Below, in pieces: positions 17,680-29,138 of a stretch of 64,000 nucleotides of DNA. Each line of letters starts with the position of its first letter. Positions within the stretch are counted from its first letter, which is position 1. This DNA is from M3007 sp044226205 (GTDB taxonomy: Bacteria; Bacteroidota; Bacteroidia; Chitinophagales; Saprospiraceae), in the NCBI GenBank assembly GCA_044226205.1, contig JBGAHL010000001.1:417878-481877 (forward strand), in the 5' to 3' direction. Made by a program: the position numbers and the translations under genes. The notes beneath the pieces were generated by a model. It was not told the origin of the DNA, ran no database searches, and was given only the letters and a program-made list of their open reading frames with translations.

Positions 17680-20256
17680 TTACAAACCTGCCTGAGCCGT
17701 CCGGCTGCTTCGCCCTTTGCGGTTGAACGCCCTGATTTTCACCGTACCGACGGCTTTCACAGGGCCTTTGTACTCGGCGCTTTTTACCGTGGGCTCCTGG
17801 CCGTCGGTAGTGTAGCGCAGGGTCAACCCCGGGAACTGGATATTGGCCAGCGCTTTGCCATCGCGAACAACCGCTCCCGGCGTGGGAATACGGTAATTAA
17901 AGCCGCCCGATAGATAGTCGAGGCGCGGCAATTCCGTTTGTCCGAGGTGATAGACAAATTCTGTCCAGGCCTGCGCGTACTGTTGTTCGAAGTCCCTGGG
18001 ATCGCGGGCCGTTTCCCAGCCGGGCGTGGGCGCCCAGGCGCGTTCGGCCAGTCCGAGCAGTTTGGGGATCACCATGTATTCGAGATCGTTGGGGCCGTTG
18101 AGGGTTTCCGACCAGATCAAGCCTTCCATGCCGAGGATATTGCTTTTGCCGTAGTCGGTCAGCCGCTCCTTGCCCTTGAACATAGCCGGGTCCAGCGGGT
18201 TGCCCATGCGATCGGTTTTGGTGGTTTTGAAATAATCGTAGGGGGCGAAGGAAAAGGCCTGCTCCACGTCGGTGTAGGCGCCCCAATAGTAGCCCGGCTC
18301 GTCAAAATCCTTTTGGTAAGCCATGTCGAAATAAAGGTTGCTGACGGGTCCCAGCACGACCGGGTAGCCCGCGTTGGCCATGCGATAGGCGAGGTCTTCG
18401 GAGCCCCAGCCGATCACGTTGTTCCAGACGTAAAGGCGGTATTTATTGCCCACGAAATCAGGGTTGGGGATGTAACGGGGCTGGTCGTCGAGGCGGGTTT
18501 GGCGCATTCCGACTTCTTCCCAGCCCGAAAGTTGCAGGCCGCGGTTGGACATAATACTGCCCATTTTAGCCCAAAAAAGATACCAGAGATCTTCCGTGCT
18601 GGTCATGTTTTGCTCGGCTCTCACTTTTCGGCAGACGGGCGACAGTTCCCACACGCCGGCGGGAACCTCATCGCCGCCCAGGTGCATGGTTTCGATAGGC
18701 GCGCCCGCGTCGTGGTACATGGACAGGAGTTCGTCCACCACTTTTTCGATAAAAACGTAGGTAGAAGCCAGCCCGACACAGACGACGTTGTCGTTGTAGC
18801 CCTGCACGGATGTGTAAGCAGAGCGGTCTTCGAGGTCGCGCAGCAGGTATCGCCGCGCTTCCTCGGGTTTGCCCTGATTGAGCAGGCGCTCGTAGCGGGC
18901 ATCCATCGATTTGATGGCCGCGCGGGCATGGCCCGGCAACTCGATCTCCGGAATCACGCGGATATGGCGGTCGGCGGCGTAGCGCAGAATTTCGACAAAA
19001 TCCTGCCTGGAATAATACCCCGAGCCGTTCGTCTGGCCGGGTATCGGGCCCGAGCCGTACGCCGGGTGCAGATAATACTGTTCGTTGGAGGCATGGCCGC
19101 GCCGGGCGCCGACCTCCGTGAGTTCGGGCAATCCCGGGATTTCGATGCGCCAGCCCTCGTCGTCGCTGAAATGGAAATGCAGGGTGTTGAGTTTGTACAA
19201 AGCCATCACGTCCAGCATTTTCAATATTTCACTTTTGGTCTGGAAATGGCGCGCCACGTCGATGTGCAGTCCGCGGTAGGCAAACCTGGGCTGATCGATT
19301 ACCTCTATGCAGGGAAAGCGCATTTCGGCTACCGACTGCTGCAAGGCATCCGGGTCGACCATGGTGGATAGCGACTGTATGCCATAAAAAGCGCCAGCTG
19401 GCGAAGAGGCCCATATTTCGATGCCGTGTTCTGGGGTGATACTCATTTTGTACCCCTCGTTGGGCAGCGCCTCCCCGGAGGTGCGTACGGTCACGGCGAC
19501 GCCTTCTTTCACATCGGCGCGGGCCAGATTGATGCCGCCGAACCAGTACCGCCAGTTTTCTTCAAGCAGGAGGCCTTCGTATTCGAAAGAAGGATCGATC
19601 CAGACGGGCGTATTTTGTCCGATCAGCACCCCGCTTCCGAGCGGGCTCCATTTCATCGGAGTCGGGAAAATGGGGCAAAGTTTGTCCATATCCGGCGTGC
19701 CGATGGCCTGGTTTTGGGCGTAGATATCGGCAGAAGTGACCGGCATTTTTTTGTCGACAGCCGAGCGCAGCAGCTTGCGCGGATCGGTCGGTCCTTTGAC
19801 GACGGGCTCCTGAAGCGGATAGCCTTTGTCGGGTTCGCGATCAAAAACCAGGTAAAAACCGTTGGGTGCGTCGGTGCGGTGCACGAGCCAGTCGGAGCTG
19901 ACCAGATCGATTTTGCAGCTTTGGCCCGGGGCGAGTCCGCCGAACTGATCGGTCGGCCGCAGTCGGAACCAGTCGCCGCTGAGTTGTTTTACTTCGAAAC
20001 CCGAGGCCTGAGTCGCTTCCGGCCGGAAACTTCTGCCGAAGTTGAAATAAATGCCCCAGCCCGACGGCAGCAGTTTGTTTTTGGAGTCGTTGGTGAGCGT
20101 CAGGCGCGAGAGGGTTTGTTCGGCGCCCTGGTACTGGTTTTCGACCAGTTCCCATTCCAGTCGCAGTTTTTCAGGCTGAAATTCAGTCGGTTGTTGCGCG
20201 AAGGCGAATGAACAGACAAGGGTAAAAAGCAGGGCAATACTGGAGCGAAAGATCAT
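17680..20256 (-). CDS. beta-N-acetylhexosaminidase, glycoside hydrolase family 20
   Basis: An 858-residue secreted enzyme that removes terminal N-acetylglucosamine/galactosamine from chitin-derived or glycoprotein sugars by substrate-assisted catalysis. Signal peptide MIFRSSIALLFTLVCSFAFAQ, then a carbohydrate-binding CHB_HEX-type domain (GWGIYFNFGRSF near 66), a GH20b domain, and the GH20 TIM barrel from about 325 (FAYRGLHIDVARHF). The catalytic Asp-Glu pair is in HLGGDEVPAG near residues 529-530, and WSETLNG carries the conserved Trp-Glu region. A chitobiase C-terminal domain follows. It has no T9SS sorting domain. It converges with the DUF1295 gene 23 bases away. Confidence 0.92.
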   Translation of the reverse strand: MIFRSSIALLFTLVCSFAFAQQPTEFQPEKLRLEWELVENQYQGAEQTLSRLTLTNDSKNKLLPSGWGIYFNFGRSFRPEATQASGFEVKQLSGDWFRLRPTDQFGGLAPGQSCKIDLVSSDWLVHRTDAPNGFYLVFDREPDKGYPLQEPVVKGPTDPRKLLRSAVDKKMPVTSADIYAQNQAIGTPDMDKLCPIFPTPMKWSPLGSGVLIGQNTPVWIDPSFEYEGLLLEENWRYWFGGINLARADVKEGVAVTVRTSGEALPNEGYKMSITPEHGIEIWASSPAGAFYGIQSLSTMVDPDALQQSVAEMRFPCIEVIDQPRFAYRGLHIDVARHFQTKSEILKMLDVMALYKLNTLHFHFSDDEGWRIEIPGLPELTEVGARRGHASNEQYYLHPAYGSGPIPGQTNGSGYYSRQDFVEILRYAADRHIRVIPEIELPGHARAAIKSMDARYERLLNQGKPEEARRYLLRDLEDRSAYTSVQGYNDNVVCVGLASTYVFIEKVVDELLSMYHDAGAPIETMHLGGDEVPAGVWELSPVCRKVRAEQNMTSTEDLWYLFWAKMGSIMSNRGLQLSGWEEVGMRQTRLDDQPRYIPNPDFVGNKYRLYVWNNVIGWGSEDLAYRMANAGYPVVLGPVSNLYFDMAYQKDFDEPGYYWGAYTDVEQAFSFAPYDYFKTTKTDRMGNPLDPAMFKGKERLTDYGKSNILGMEGLIWSETLNGPNDLEYMVIPKLLGLAERAWAPTPGWETARDPRDFEQQYAQAWTEFVYHLGQTELPRLDYLSGGFNYRIPTPGAVVRDGKALANIQFPGLTLRYTTDGQEPTVKSAEYKGPVKAVGTVKIRAFNRKGRSSRTAQAGL

Positions 20257-20325
20257 GCAAGGTCGAATTTGGTCAGATTTTTAAAAAAGCGGGCGGCAGG
20301 CCCGGCGGGAAAGAACGCGCAAAAA

Positions 20326-20356
20326 TTTGGTCAAAAATCCATATTACCTACATTTA
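20326..20356 (+). promoter_or_regulatory. probable promoter of the DUF962 gene
   Basis: TTTG at 20326-20329, a 19-base spacer, and TACATTTA at 20349-20356 match the Bacteroidota -33/-7 promoter layout with one mismatch in TAnnTTTG. It is 40 bases before the ATG at 20396. Confidence 0.5.
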
Positions 20357-20395
20357 CGCAGCAGATTTCTGTTCATTAAAAACAAAGCTACTCTT

Positions 20396-20860
20396 ATGCG
20401 CACCATTCAAAGCTGGCTGTCCGAATACGGCGAAAGCCACCAGAATCCGACCAATAAAACCGTGCACTGGATTTGCGTTCCGGTCATATTTTTCTGCGTC
20501 ACCGGCTTGTTGTACAGCGTGAAACTGGGTGTAGCAATTGCGCCCGGCATGCCGCTCAATCTCGCCATCGTCGCGCTGGCCCTGGTACTGGCGTATTATC
20601 TGCGGCTCTCTCCCACCCTTGCCCTGGGCATGTTGTTGTTCAGCGCCGTGTGCCTGTGGCTGTGTCGCGCCATCGAGCAAAGCGGGTTGCAGTTGTGGCT
20701 GGTGAGCATTATTTTGTTCGTAGCCGCCTGGATCGGGCAGTTCTGGGGCCACCACGTGGAAGGTAAAAGGCCTTCGTTTCTGAAAGATTTGCAATTTTTA
20801 TTGATTGGTCCGGCCTGGCTGATGAGCTTTGTTTACCAGCGGCTGGGCATCCGCGTGTAA
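20396..20860 (+). CDS. DUF962/Mpo1-like membrane protein
   Basis: A 154-residue membrane protein of the DUF962 (Mpo1/YGL010w) family. The yeast relative is an Fe-dependent dioxygenase acting in alpha-oxidation of 2-hydroxy fatty acids; whether the bacterial members do the same is not known here. The diagnostic N-terminal YGESHQNPTNKTVHWICVP (His near residues 14 and 22) and C-terminal GQFWGHHVEGKRPSF (two adjacent His near 117) are both present, with four hydrophobic helices between and after. The ATG at 20396 matches family N-termini and lies just after a good promoter. Confidence 0.85.
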   Translation: MRTIQSWLSEYGESHQNPTNKTVHWICVPVIFFCVTGLLYSVKLGVAIAPGMPLNLAIVALALVLAYYLRLSPTLALGMLLFSAVCLWLCRAIEQSGLQLWLVSIILFVAAWIGQFWGHHVEGKRPSFLKDLQFLLIGPAWLMSFVYQRLGIRV

Positions 20861-20870
20861 ATTTTTCAAT

Positions 20871-20990
20871 TTGGAAACTGTGCTATACGGCATCACGTTT
20901 GTCGTCTTTCTGATGTTAACTTTTTTGCCGCCGGTGGTGTTGTCGGGACTGGGGACGGGCTGCCTGGCGGTGGCGTGGTGGCGCAGTTAG
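20871..20990 (+). CDS. possible 39-residue membrane peptide
   Basis: An open frame from TTG at 20871 to TAG at 20990 encodes 39 residues that are almost entirely hydrophobic (segments ITFVVFLMLTFLPPVVL and GCLAVAWWRS). It starts 10 bases after the DUF962 stop, on the same strand, and ends three bases before the cydB stop on the other strand. It may be a small membrane protein or chance; there is no ATG and no similarity I recognise. Confidence 0.25.
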   Translation: METVLYGITFVVFLMLTFLPPVVLSGLGTGCLAVAWWRS

Positions 20991-20993
20991 CTT

Positions 20994-22022
20994 TTAATAG
21001 CTCATCTCGTCCAACCGCACTTTCCCTTTAAACGTCCAGAACACAAACGCGGTGTAAAGCCCAACTAAAGGTGTGCCGATCATAGCAATGAGCAGCAGTA
21101 ATTGCATGGTTTTTTCACTGGATGAAGCATTGTCTATCGTAAGACTGTTGGCAGGATCGTTGGGTGCAAAAACCAGATAGGGAAAAACCTCTACGGCCAC
21201 AGTCGCCAGCAACGCGGCGATAGTCAACGACGAACTAATGAATGCCCAACGGTACCGCCGACGAGCCAACTGACGGGGAATATTCGCTACTGATGCGAGC
21301 ATAGCCATAGGAAGCAAAAAATACACCGGATGCGAGCGAATCTGATCGCTGAGATGTGGAACAAAAAGCAAAGTGTAAAAACTGGTCAGCGCAAAAGCCA
21401 CGACGAAAAATATCGTGAAATTTTTGGCCAGCACTGTCAACTTGGCAAACAGTCGATGCTCCGTTTTCATCGTCAGGTATATCGCCCCGTGCATCATAAA
21501 CAGAGCCAATGTGGTCACGGCCACCAGTAGACTGAATGGATTGAAAAATGCCAGCCAATCGCCTGCAAACTCGTTGTTTTTGTCCAGCGGAATCCCCTTT
21601 ACAACATTGCCCAACATCAGGCCAAGCGAAAGCGTCACAGTGGTGCAAGCGAAAAAGTAGATAAAATCCCAACTGGCCCGCCACTTACGCCCCGGCTCCT
21701 TGCTTCGAAATTCGATCGCTACCGCCCTGTAGATTAAGCCGATAATGAAGACCATAAAAGGCACATAAAAGGCCGAAAAAATGGCAGCATATGCCTTAGG
21801 GAAACCCGCAAACAATGCGCCCCCACCGATTACCAGCCAAACTTCATTGCCATCCCAAACCGGGCCTATGGCATTGAGCGCAATGCGACGGCTTTCTTCT
21901 TTTTTTAAAAAGAGATGCAGCGCCCCAGCGCCAAGGTCGAAACCATCCAGAATGGCATACCCTGAAATGACAGCGCCAAATACTAGAAACCACCAGGTAG
22001 AATAGTCGATACCGAGAAACAT
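20994..22022 (-). CDS. cydB: cytochrome bd oxidase subunit II
   Basis: A 342-residue inner-membrane subunit of cytochrome bd quinol:O2 oxidase, which together with CydA reduces O2 to water with very high affinity. The N-terminus carries the family signature GYAILDGFDLGAGALHLF near residue 21 and GPVWDGNEVWLVIGGGALFAGFP near 53 (key residues W-D-G-N-E-V-W). About eight to nine membrane helices follow. The start is two bases after the cydA stop, so translation is coupled. The cyd pair is clearly more AT-rich than neighbouring genes such as katG and GH20. Confidence 0.95.
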   Translation of the reverse strand: MFLGIDYSTWWFLVFGAVISGYAILDGFDLGAGALHLFLKKEESRRIALNAIGPVWDGNEVWLVIGGGALFAGFPKAYAAIFSAFYVPFMVFIIGLIYRAVAIEFRSKEPGRKWRASWDFIYFFACTTVTLSLGLMLGNVVKGIPLDKNNEFAGDWLAFFNPFSLLVAVTTLALFMMHGAIYLTMKTEHRLFAKLTVLAKNFTIFFVVAFALTSFYTLLFVPHLSDQIRSHPVYFLLPMAMLASVANIPRQLARRRYRWAFISSSLTIAALLATVAVEVFPYLVFAPNDPANSLTIDNASSSEKTMQLLLLIAMIGTPLVGLYTAFVFWTFKGKVRLDEMSY

Positions 22023-22024
22023 GC

Positions 22025-23428
22025 TTACTGTTGTTTTGAATGATTACCGGGTTTCATAAAGGGGTTCTCCCGTCTGGAATATGTTTCGTTATCATCTGCC
22101 AGATGCGTATCTTCTTCCGGTCCGTGCTGAATTTTTCGGGTCAGCAGATAAAGAAACAGGACCAAAAGAACGAGATAAGCCAGGGTAAACAGGATGAGCG
22201 AAAAAAGCACCTGATTAGCGGTAACCGTTCGTGAAAACGCATCACTGGTACGCAATAAACCATAGACAACCCATGGCTGACGGCCCATTTCCGCAGCAAA
22301 CCAGCCTGCCTGATTTGCGAATTGAGGCAACAAAACCGACCAGACAAACATCTGCAAAACCCAGCGTTTCTCAAATAATCTGCCACGCCGCAACATCCAG
22401 AGCCCCAGCACCGACAAGACGATGAGGGCCATGCCGATGGTAACCATCAGGTGATAAAACTGAAAAATTGCATTCACCTGGGTCGGACGTTCGTGAAGCG
22501 GAAAACTATTCAAACCACGCACAGGCGTCGAAAAATCCTGATGCAGCAAAAAACTAAGCCCTCCGGGCAGAGCGGCCCCTTCAACGGTTTGCTTTTCTTG
22601 ATTCACCCAGCCGAACAGATACATATCGGCAACAGCTAGCGAATCATAATGGCCTTCGAGTGCAGCCAGTTTGGCAGGTTGATTATGGGCGACTCCGTCG
22701 GCGCTTTTGTGTCCGGTAAACAGTTGCGCAATGGAGGCAATCGCGCCCACGACCAGGGCTATCTTAAAAGCACGCTGCGCTATGGCGACATGTCTCATTT
22801 TTAAAATATACCAGGCATTTACACTCATCACAAAAAAAGCGCCAGCCAGGAAAGCCCCAATCCAAACGTGCATCAAACGATCGATACTCGACGGGTTAAA
22901 CACCATGGCCCAAAAATCAGTGATCTCGGCACGAGCCGCCATGCCCTCTCCGACAATATGAAAGCCGGCCGGCGTCTGCTGCCAGGAGTTGGCAACAACG
23001 ATCCATACCGCCGAAAACATAGAGCCCAACCAGACCATAAGCGTGGAAAAAAAATGAACACGCGGACTGACCCTGTTCCAGCCAAAAAGCAATACTCCCA
23101 GAAAACCTGATTCCAGGGCAAAAGCAAAAATGCCTTCGGCCGCCAGCGCCGAACCGAATATATCGCCCACATATTTGGAATAGGTAGCCCAGTTGGTGCC
23201 AAATTCAAATTCCATAACAATACCTGTCGCAACCCCGATCCCGAAAATCAGGGCGAATATTTTGATCCAGAAACGGGTCATATGTTCGTACACCTTGTCT
23301 CCGGTACGCAGATACATACCTTCCATAATCACCAGAATCAAACCTAGGCCAATACTCAGCGGCGGGTAGATATAGTGAAAAGCAACAGTGAATGCAAACT
23401 GGACTCTGGCAAGTACTTCGATATCCAT
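22025..23428 (-). CDS. cydA: cytochrome bd oxidase subunit I
   Basis: A 467-residue haem-bearing subunit of cytochrome bd. The haem b595/d ligand His near residue 18 is in FHYIYPP, the haem b558 ligands correspond to His near 185 (MHVWIGAFLAG) and the Met of AAEMGRQPW near 374. GFLGVLLFGWNRVS and NSWQQTPAGF blocks are typical. The periplasmic Q-loop between about 240 and 310 is of the short type, as in many non-enteric enzymes. The enzyme oxidises menaquinol, supports respiration at low O2 and tolerates nitric oxide and peroxide. No cydX-like peptide or cydCD transporter is visible nearby. The next gene upstream is katG, another oxidative-stress gene. Confidence 0.95.
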   Translation of the reverse strand: MDIEVLARVQFAFTVAFHYIYPPLSIGLGLILVIMEGMYLRTGDKVYEHMTRFWIKIFALIFGIGVATGIVMEFEFGTNWATYSKYVGDIFGSALAAEGIFAFALESGFLGVLLFGWNRVSPRVHFFSTLMVWLGSMFSAVWIVVANSWQQTPAGFHIVGEGMAARAEITDFWAMVFNPSSIDRLMHVWIGAFLAGAFFVMSVNAWYILKMRHVAIAQRAFKIALVVGAIASIAQLFTGHKSADGVAHNQPAKLAALEGHYDSLAVADMYLFGWVNQEKQTVEGAALPGGLSFLLHQDFSTPVRGLNSFPLHERPTQVNAIFQFYHLMVTIGMALIVLSVLGLWMLRRGRLFEKRWVLQMFVWSVLLPQFANQAGWFAAEMGRQPWVVYGLLRTSDAFSRTVTANQVLFSLILFTLAYLVLLVLFLYLLTRKIQHGPEEDTHLADDNETYSRRENPFMKPGNHSKQQ

Positions 23429-23734
23429 ATTGATCTTAATGAGTCAGTGAACGAAAAGTAACTGTGCCGTAGAAAACGAAGGGACTGGTTGTCAATTTAT
23501 CCGAGAGGTATTCGGAGGCAGACAATCGCCACGGCCGGGTTCGGGCCGTTGCGAAGGGACTATAATTATTCGACATAACAGGATAATTTTCAGAGGCAAA
23601 AATGCCGGAAAACTGTACGATTTCAATGGCATTAAATATAGCGCTATTGGGCTTTTTAGTAAAAATTATCGTCCTGAGAGCGCATGATCTCATTGTTTAA
23701 AGCTTGATTTTCGTCTGATAAACCAAGGTGTTTC
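23429..23734. other. intergenic region between cydA and katG terminator
   Basis: About 300 AT-rich bases holding the cydA promoter region. A minus-strand frame (23436-23693, or from an inner ATG at 23576) encodes residues without any recognisable pattern, and I do not call it a gene. I see no clear regulator binding palindrome. Confidence 0.5.
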
Positions 23735-23773
23735 TTAAAAAAACAAAAATAGGCGACCCGTTTCCGGGCCGCC
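23735..23773 (-). terminator. rho-independent terminator of katG
   Basis: On the minus strand GGCGGCCCG-GAAA-CGGGTCGCC (23773 down to 23752) forms a nine-pair stem with one G-T wobble, followed by TATTTTTGTTTTTTT (23751-23737). It lies about 30 bases after the katG stop: a textbook intrinsic terminator. Confidence 0.9.
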
Positions 23774-23801
23774 CATTTCAACAGTGTAGTCTTGTTCATT
23801 A

Positions 23802-26042
<2,241 letters not shown>

Positions 26043-26093
26043 GAATTATTCAGTTTTATTTGGTGCGAAATTAGGACAGGGTTTTGATAATTA

Positions 26094-26121
26094 ATATCGA
26101 TTGTTTTTATACGGATATCGA
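26094..26121 (-). promoter_or_regulatory. possible operator upstream of katG
   Basis: Two copies of ATATCGA start 21 bases apart (26094-26100 and 26115-26121), two helical turns, in an AT-rich stretch 50-80 bases before the katG start. This spacing suits a dimeric regulator, but neither the regulator nor the exact promoter can be identified. Confidence 0.25.
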
Positions 26122-26203
26122 CAAACCTTATGATTTTACCCAATAACCAGTGCCCCTTGCGCATCTCCCCTTCTTCGTACCTTGCCGCCTCAAATCACCT
26201 GCC

Positions 26204-27292
26204 ATGTCCCGTATTGTTCTAATCTCGAGTTTCCTGCTGACAACTGCGCTGCTGCCTGCCCAGAGCATCTTTCCCGGCCTTTCAGGCGAGGAACTGGTCG
26301 ACAGTCTTGCAGCCCATTACCGCCCCCTCGTCGTGTTCGATTATGCCCACGCCCGGGATACCCTGTATGCAAAAGTGCTCGGGATCGATGACGATTCCAT
26401 TCGTTGTATTTATTCCGGCCACACGCTCTATCTGGCGCCCGGCCAGGACCCCACCCAGTACATTTACCTGAACGGCAGCAGCCTCGGCATGAACACCGAA
26501 CACGCTTACCCGCAGAGCAAAGGCGCCGCTACGGGCAATGCACGCAGCGATATGCACCACCTTTTTCCGGCCCGAATCCCGGTCAACGAAGCGCGGGGCG
26601 ACGTGCCTTTCGCCGACATTCCGGATGCTCAAACAGAACAGTGGTTTCGGGGCGCCCAAATCCTGAACAACCAACCCGCGCAAAACAAAGACCAGTACTC
26701 GGAATTCCGAACCGGTCAGTTTGAGCCGCGGGAGGCCGTAAAAGGTGATTTGGCCCGCTCGATGTTCTATTTCTACACGATGTACCGGGCCCAGGCGAAT
26801 GCCGCTGACCCCAATTTTTTCGAACTGCAGCGTCCCACCCTGTGCCAATGGGCTGCCCAGGACCCGCCGGATTCGGCCGAACTGGTCAAAACCTGGCGCA
26901 TCGCGGCGTATCAGGAAGGCAAACCCAATCCTTACGTAGTCGATTGTACGCTGGCACACCGCTGCTGGTGCCCGGACGTGCCGGCCGGGTGTCTCGTGCC
27001 GGCGCTCGAACCTCTTGCGCCCTCGCTGACCCTCAGCCTGAGTCCCAACCCGGCAGCCGGCGTCGCGAGGCTCAGCACTACTCTGCCCTTTTCCGGCCGC
27101 CTCGATATTCGTTTGAATGATATGCAGGGACGGTTGTTGAGCCAATGGCAGTTTACGGATGCCGTTGCCGGTGACTTTTCCACCCCGCTGGAATGGTCGT
27201 CGCGATGGGCAGGCCAGGCGGCAATTCTCGAAGTGCGGCTTTCCGGCAGCGAGGGTTTCGTCCGTCAGGCAATCCCTGTGATTTTGTGGTAA
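26204..27292 (+). CDS. secreted endonuclease I family nuclease with T9SS sorting domain
   Basis: A 362-residue exported nuclease. Signal peptide MSRIVLISSFLLTTALLPAQ, then an endonuclease I (EndA/NucM) domain with the metal-binding His-Me finger region NTEHAYPQSKGA near residue 98 and RSDMHHLFPARIPVNEARG near 117 (catalytic His and Asn residues). YFYTMYRAQAN-type and WRIAAYQEGKPNPYVVD blocks (near 230-248) complete the domain. From about 275 a T9SS sorting domain begins LSLSPNPAAG. It probably degrades extracellular DNA or RNA for nutrients. The ATG at 26204 gives the signal peptide; the frame is open to 26150. Confidence 0.88.
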   Translation: MSRIVLISSFLLTTALLPAQSIFPGLSGEELVDSLAAHYRPLVVFDYAHARDTLYAKVLGIDDDSIRCIYSGHTLYLAPGQDPTQYIYLNGSSLGMNTEHAYPQSKGAATGNARSDMHHLFPARIPVNEARGDVPFADIPDAQTEQWFRGAQILNNQPAQNKDQYSEFRTGQFEPREAVKGDLARSMFYFYTMYRAQANAADPNFFELQRPTLCQWAAQDPPDSAELVKTWRIAAYQEGKPNPYVVDCTLAHRCWCPDVPAGCLVPALEPLAPSLTLSLSPNPAAGVARLSTTLPFSGRLDIRLNDMQGRLLSQWQFTDAVAGDFSTPLEWSSRWAGQAAILEVRLSGSEGFVRQAIPVILW

Positions 27293-27304
27293 ACGGCCGT
27301 CGAC

Positions 27305-28000
27305 ATGGCGATCCTGCTCAAAAATGACGCTGTTTTTCTGCACGTACCCAAAACCGGAGGCACCTACCTCCGGCGGCTGTTCGTAGCACTCGATCTCGTG
27401 CGCTTCAATTTCAGCCGCGACCACGCCGACATGGAGCGGGTCATAAACGTCTCCGGGCATTATCCCGGCAATTTTTTACGCTGCTCGATGCGACTGGGCA
27501 AAAACCTGGATCAATACACCCGGCGTTGTTACAAATTTTGCTTTGTCAGGCACCCTTTCGATTGGTACGAGTCCTACTGGCGTTTCCGCTGCGATCATCC
27601 GGGCGAGTTGTTTGTGCCCCGCCACACCCGAACCAGATTCGGCTTTAAATACGACGACTGGCACCCCTGGGCACCCATCGAACCTTTGTTCGACCCGGAT
27701 TTCAACCGTTTTCTGGACAATGTTATCCAACATTGCCCCGGCTATTTGACCAAAATGTATGGCTGGTATGCCGACCCCTTATACATCGATTTCGTCGGCA
27801 AACAGGAATGCCTGATAGAAGACACCCTGCACGTCCTGAACCACCTGCAAATACGCTACCCGGCGGATATTTTCGAACGGATCGGGCGTATCAATGAAAG
27901 CCGGGCGCCGCGCCCCAAATGGAACGATTCCAGCCGGGAAATGATCTACCGGCTGGAATACGGTGTTTTTCAGCAATATGGATATTCGGCGGAGGACTAA
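27305..28000 (+). CDS. sulfotransferase family protein
   Basis: A 231-residue protein of the sulfotransferase superfamily. The 5'-phosphosulfate-binding motif is HVPKTGGTYLRRLF near residue 13, and the 3'-phosphate-binding motif is FCFVRHPFDWYESYW near 79. These two motifs define PAPS binding; the acceptor, probably a surface carbohydrate, cannot be told. There is no N-terminal membrane anchor, unlike Golgi-type relatives. It starts 12 bases after the endonuclease stop, so the genes may be co-transcribed. It converges with korB, whose stop is 11 bases beyond. Confidence 0.75.
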   Translation: MAILLKNDAVFLHVPKTGGTYLRRLFVALDLVRFNFSRDHADMERVINVSGHYPGNFLRCSMRLGKNLDQYTRRCYKFCFVRHPFDWYESYWRFRCDHPGELFVPRHTRTRFGFKYDDWHPWAPIEPLFDPDFNRFLDNVIQHCPGYLTKMYGWYADPLYIDFVGKQECLIEDTLHVLNHLQIRYPADIFERIGRINESRAPRPKWNDSSREMIYRLEYGVFQQYGYSAED

Positions 28001-28011
28001 ACCGATCGCGA

Positions 28012-29064
28012 TCAACGAAACTCGGCATTGATCGCCTGCAAGGCCGCCTCACCCGGCGCCAACTCTTTGTCATTCAATTGATTGAGTGGCGTAGCTGAGG
28101 TATTGAGCATATCGTGCAAATCCTTGCTTTCCGGCTCGTAGTACAGCAAGCCTGTCAGAATTTCCCCCTGGGCCCGGGCTTCATGGAGGCGTTTGAATGC
28201 CTCGTCGCGGTTGGTCGGGTCCCAGCCCGGCGCCAGTTTGTGCAGGTCGAGCACAGCATGGTCGTGCATGTTCACCTGTTGGGTCGTGCCCTCGGCGTAT
28301 TCGATGGATATCGGGTCGCGTTCGGGCACCAGATCGGAAGCCCCGACGGCATCCATGTGCTGGCGAATATAATCGTAGGATTTGGTGCTGCCCGGATTGT
28401 TGTTGAAGGTCACGCAGGGCGACAGCACATCGATAAAAGCAAAGCCATGATGGTCGAGCGCGGCTTTGATCAGCGGCACCAACTGGGCCTTGTCGCCCGA
28501 AAAACTGCGGGCAATAAACGTAGCGCCCAATTCAAGTGCAAGGCCGACGAGGTCGATGGTCTGGAAGGGGTTGGCCTGTCCGCTTTTGCTGATGGAACCA
28601 ACGTCGGCGGTAGCCGAATCCTGGCCCTTCGTGAGGCCGTAGCAGCCGTTGTTCATGACGATGTAGGTCATGTTCAGGTTGCGACGCACAGCATGCACAA
28701 ACTGCCCCATACCGATGGACGCCGTATCACCGTCGCCCGACACGCCGAGGTAGATCAGGTCGCGGTTGGCGAGCAGGGCCCCGGTTGCCACAGAGGGCAT
28801 ACGACCGTGTACGGAGTTGAATCCGTGCGAATTGCCCAGAAAATAGGTCGGCGATTTGGATGAGCATCCGATACCCGACAACTTGGCCAGGCGATGCGGT
28901 TCAATATTCAGTTCGAAACAAGCCTGAATAATGGCGCCGCTGATCGAGTCGTGGCCGCAACCGGCACAAAGGGTGGAAAGGGCGCCTTCGTAGTATTTTT
29001 TCGTGTAGCCCAGTTCGTTTTTGGGCGATTCCGGGTGGCGAAAGTTGGGACGAATAAAGGTCAT
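28012..29064 (-). CDS. korB: 2-oxoacid:ferredoxin oxidoreductase beta subunit
   Basis: A 350-residue TPP- and [4Fe-4S]-binding subunit. The cluster cysteines are in LCAGCGHDS near residue 33, GIGCSS near 65, and SPCVTFNN near 215. The thiamine-diphosphate motif runs from GDGDTASIGMGQFVHAVRRN (key residues G-D-G-D) near 110 to NNGCYGLTKGQ near 138. With the alpha subunit it oxidatively decarboxylates a 2-oxoacid, most likely 2-oxoglutarate, to acyl-CoA and reduced ferredoxin in the TCA cycle. It is the last gene of a three-gene unit, 74 bases after a membrane protein gene. Confidence 0.92.
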   Translation of the reverse strand: MTFIRPNFRHPESPKNELGYTKKYYEGALSTLCAGCGHDSISGAIIQACFELNIEPHRLAKLSGIGCSSKSPTYFLGNSHGFNSVHGRMPSVATGALLANRDLIYLGVSGDGDTASIGMGQFVHAVRRNLNMTYIVMNNGCYGLTKGQDSATADVGSISKSGQANPFQTIDLVGLALELGATFIARSFSGDKAQLVPLIKAALDHHGFAFIDVLSPCVTFNNNPGSTKSYDYIRQHMDAVGASDLVPERDPISIEYAEGTTQQVNMHDHAVLDLHKLAPGWDPTNRDEAFKRLHEARAQGEILTGLLYYEPESKDLHDMLNTSATPLNQLNDKELAPGEAALQAINAEFR

Positions 29065-29138
29065 AGCACTAAATATTTCGGCTTGTAAAATTCAATTTTG
29101 AGGGTATTCGGGGTTGAAAATAAATGAATTAGAACAGT

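Noticed and set aside
23436..23693. 85-codon minus-strand frame upstream of cydA
   Set aside because: No recognisable pattern, no start signal, and it occupies the expected promoter region.
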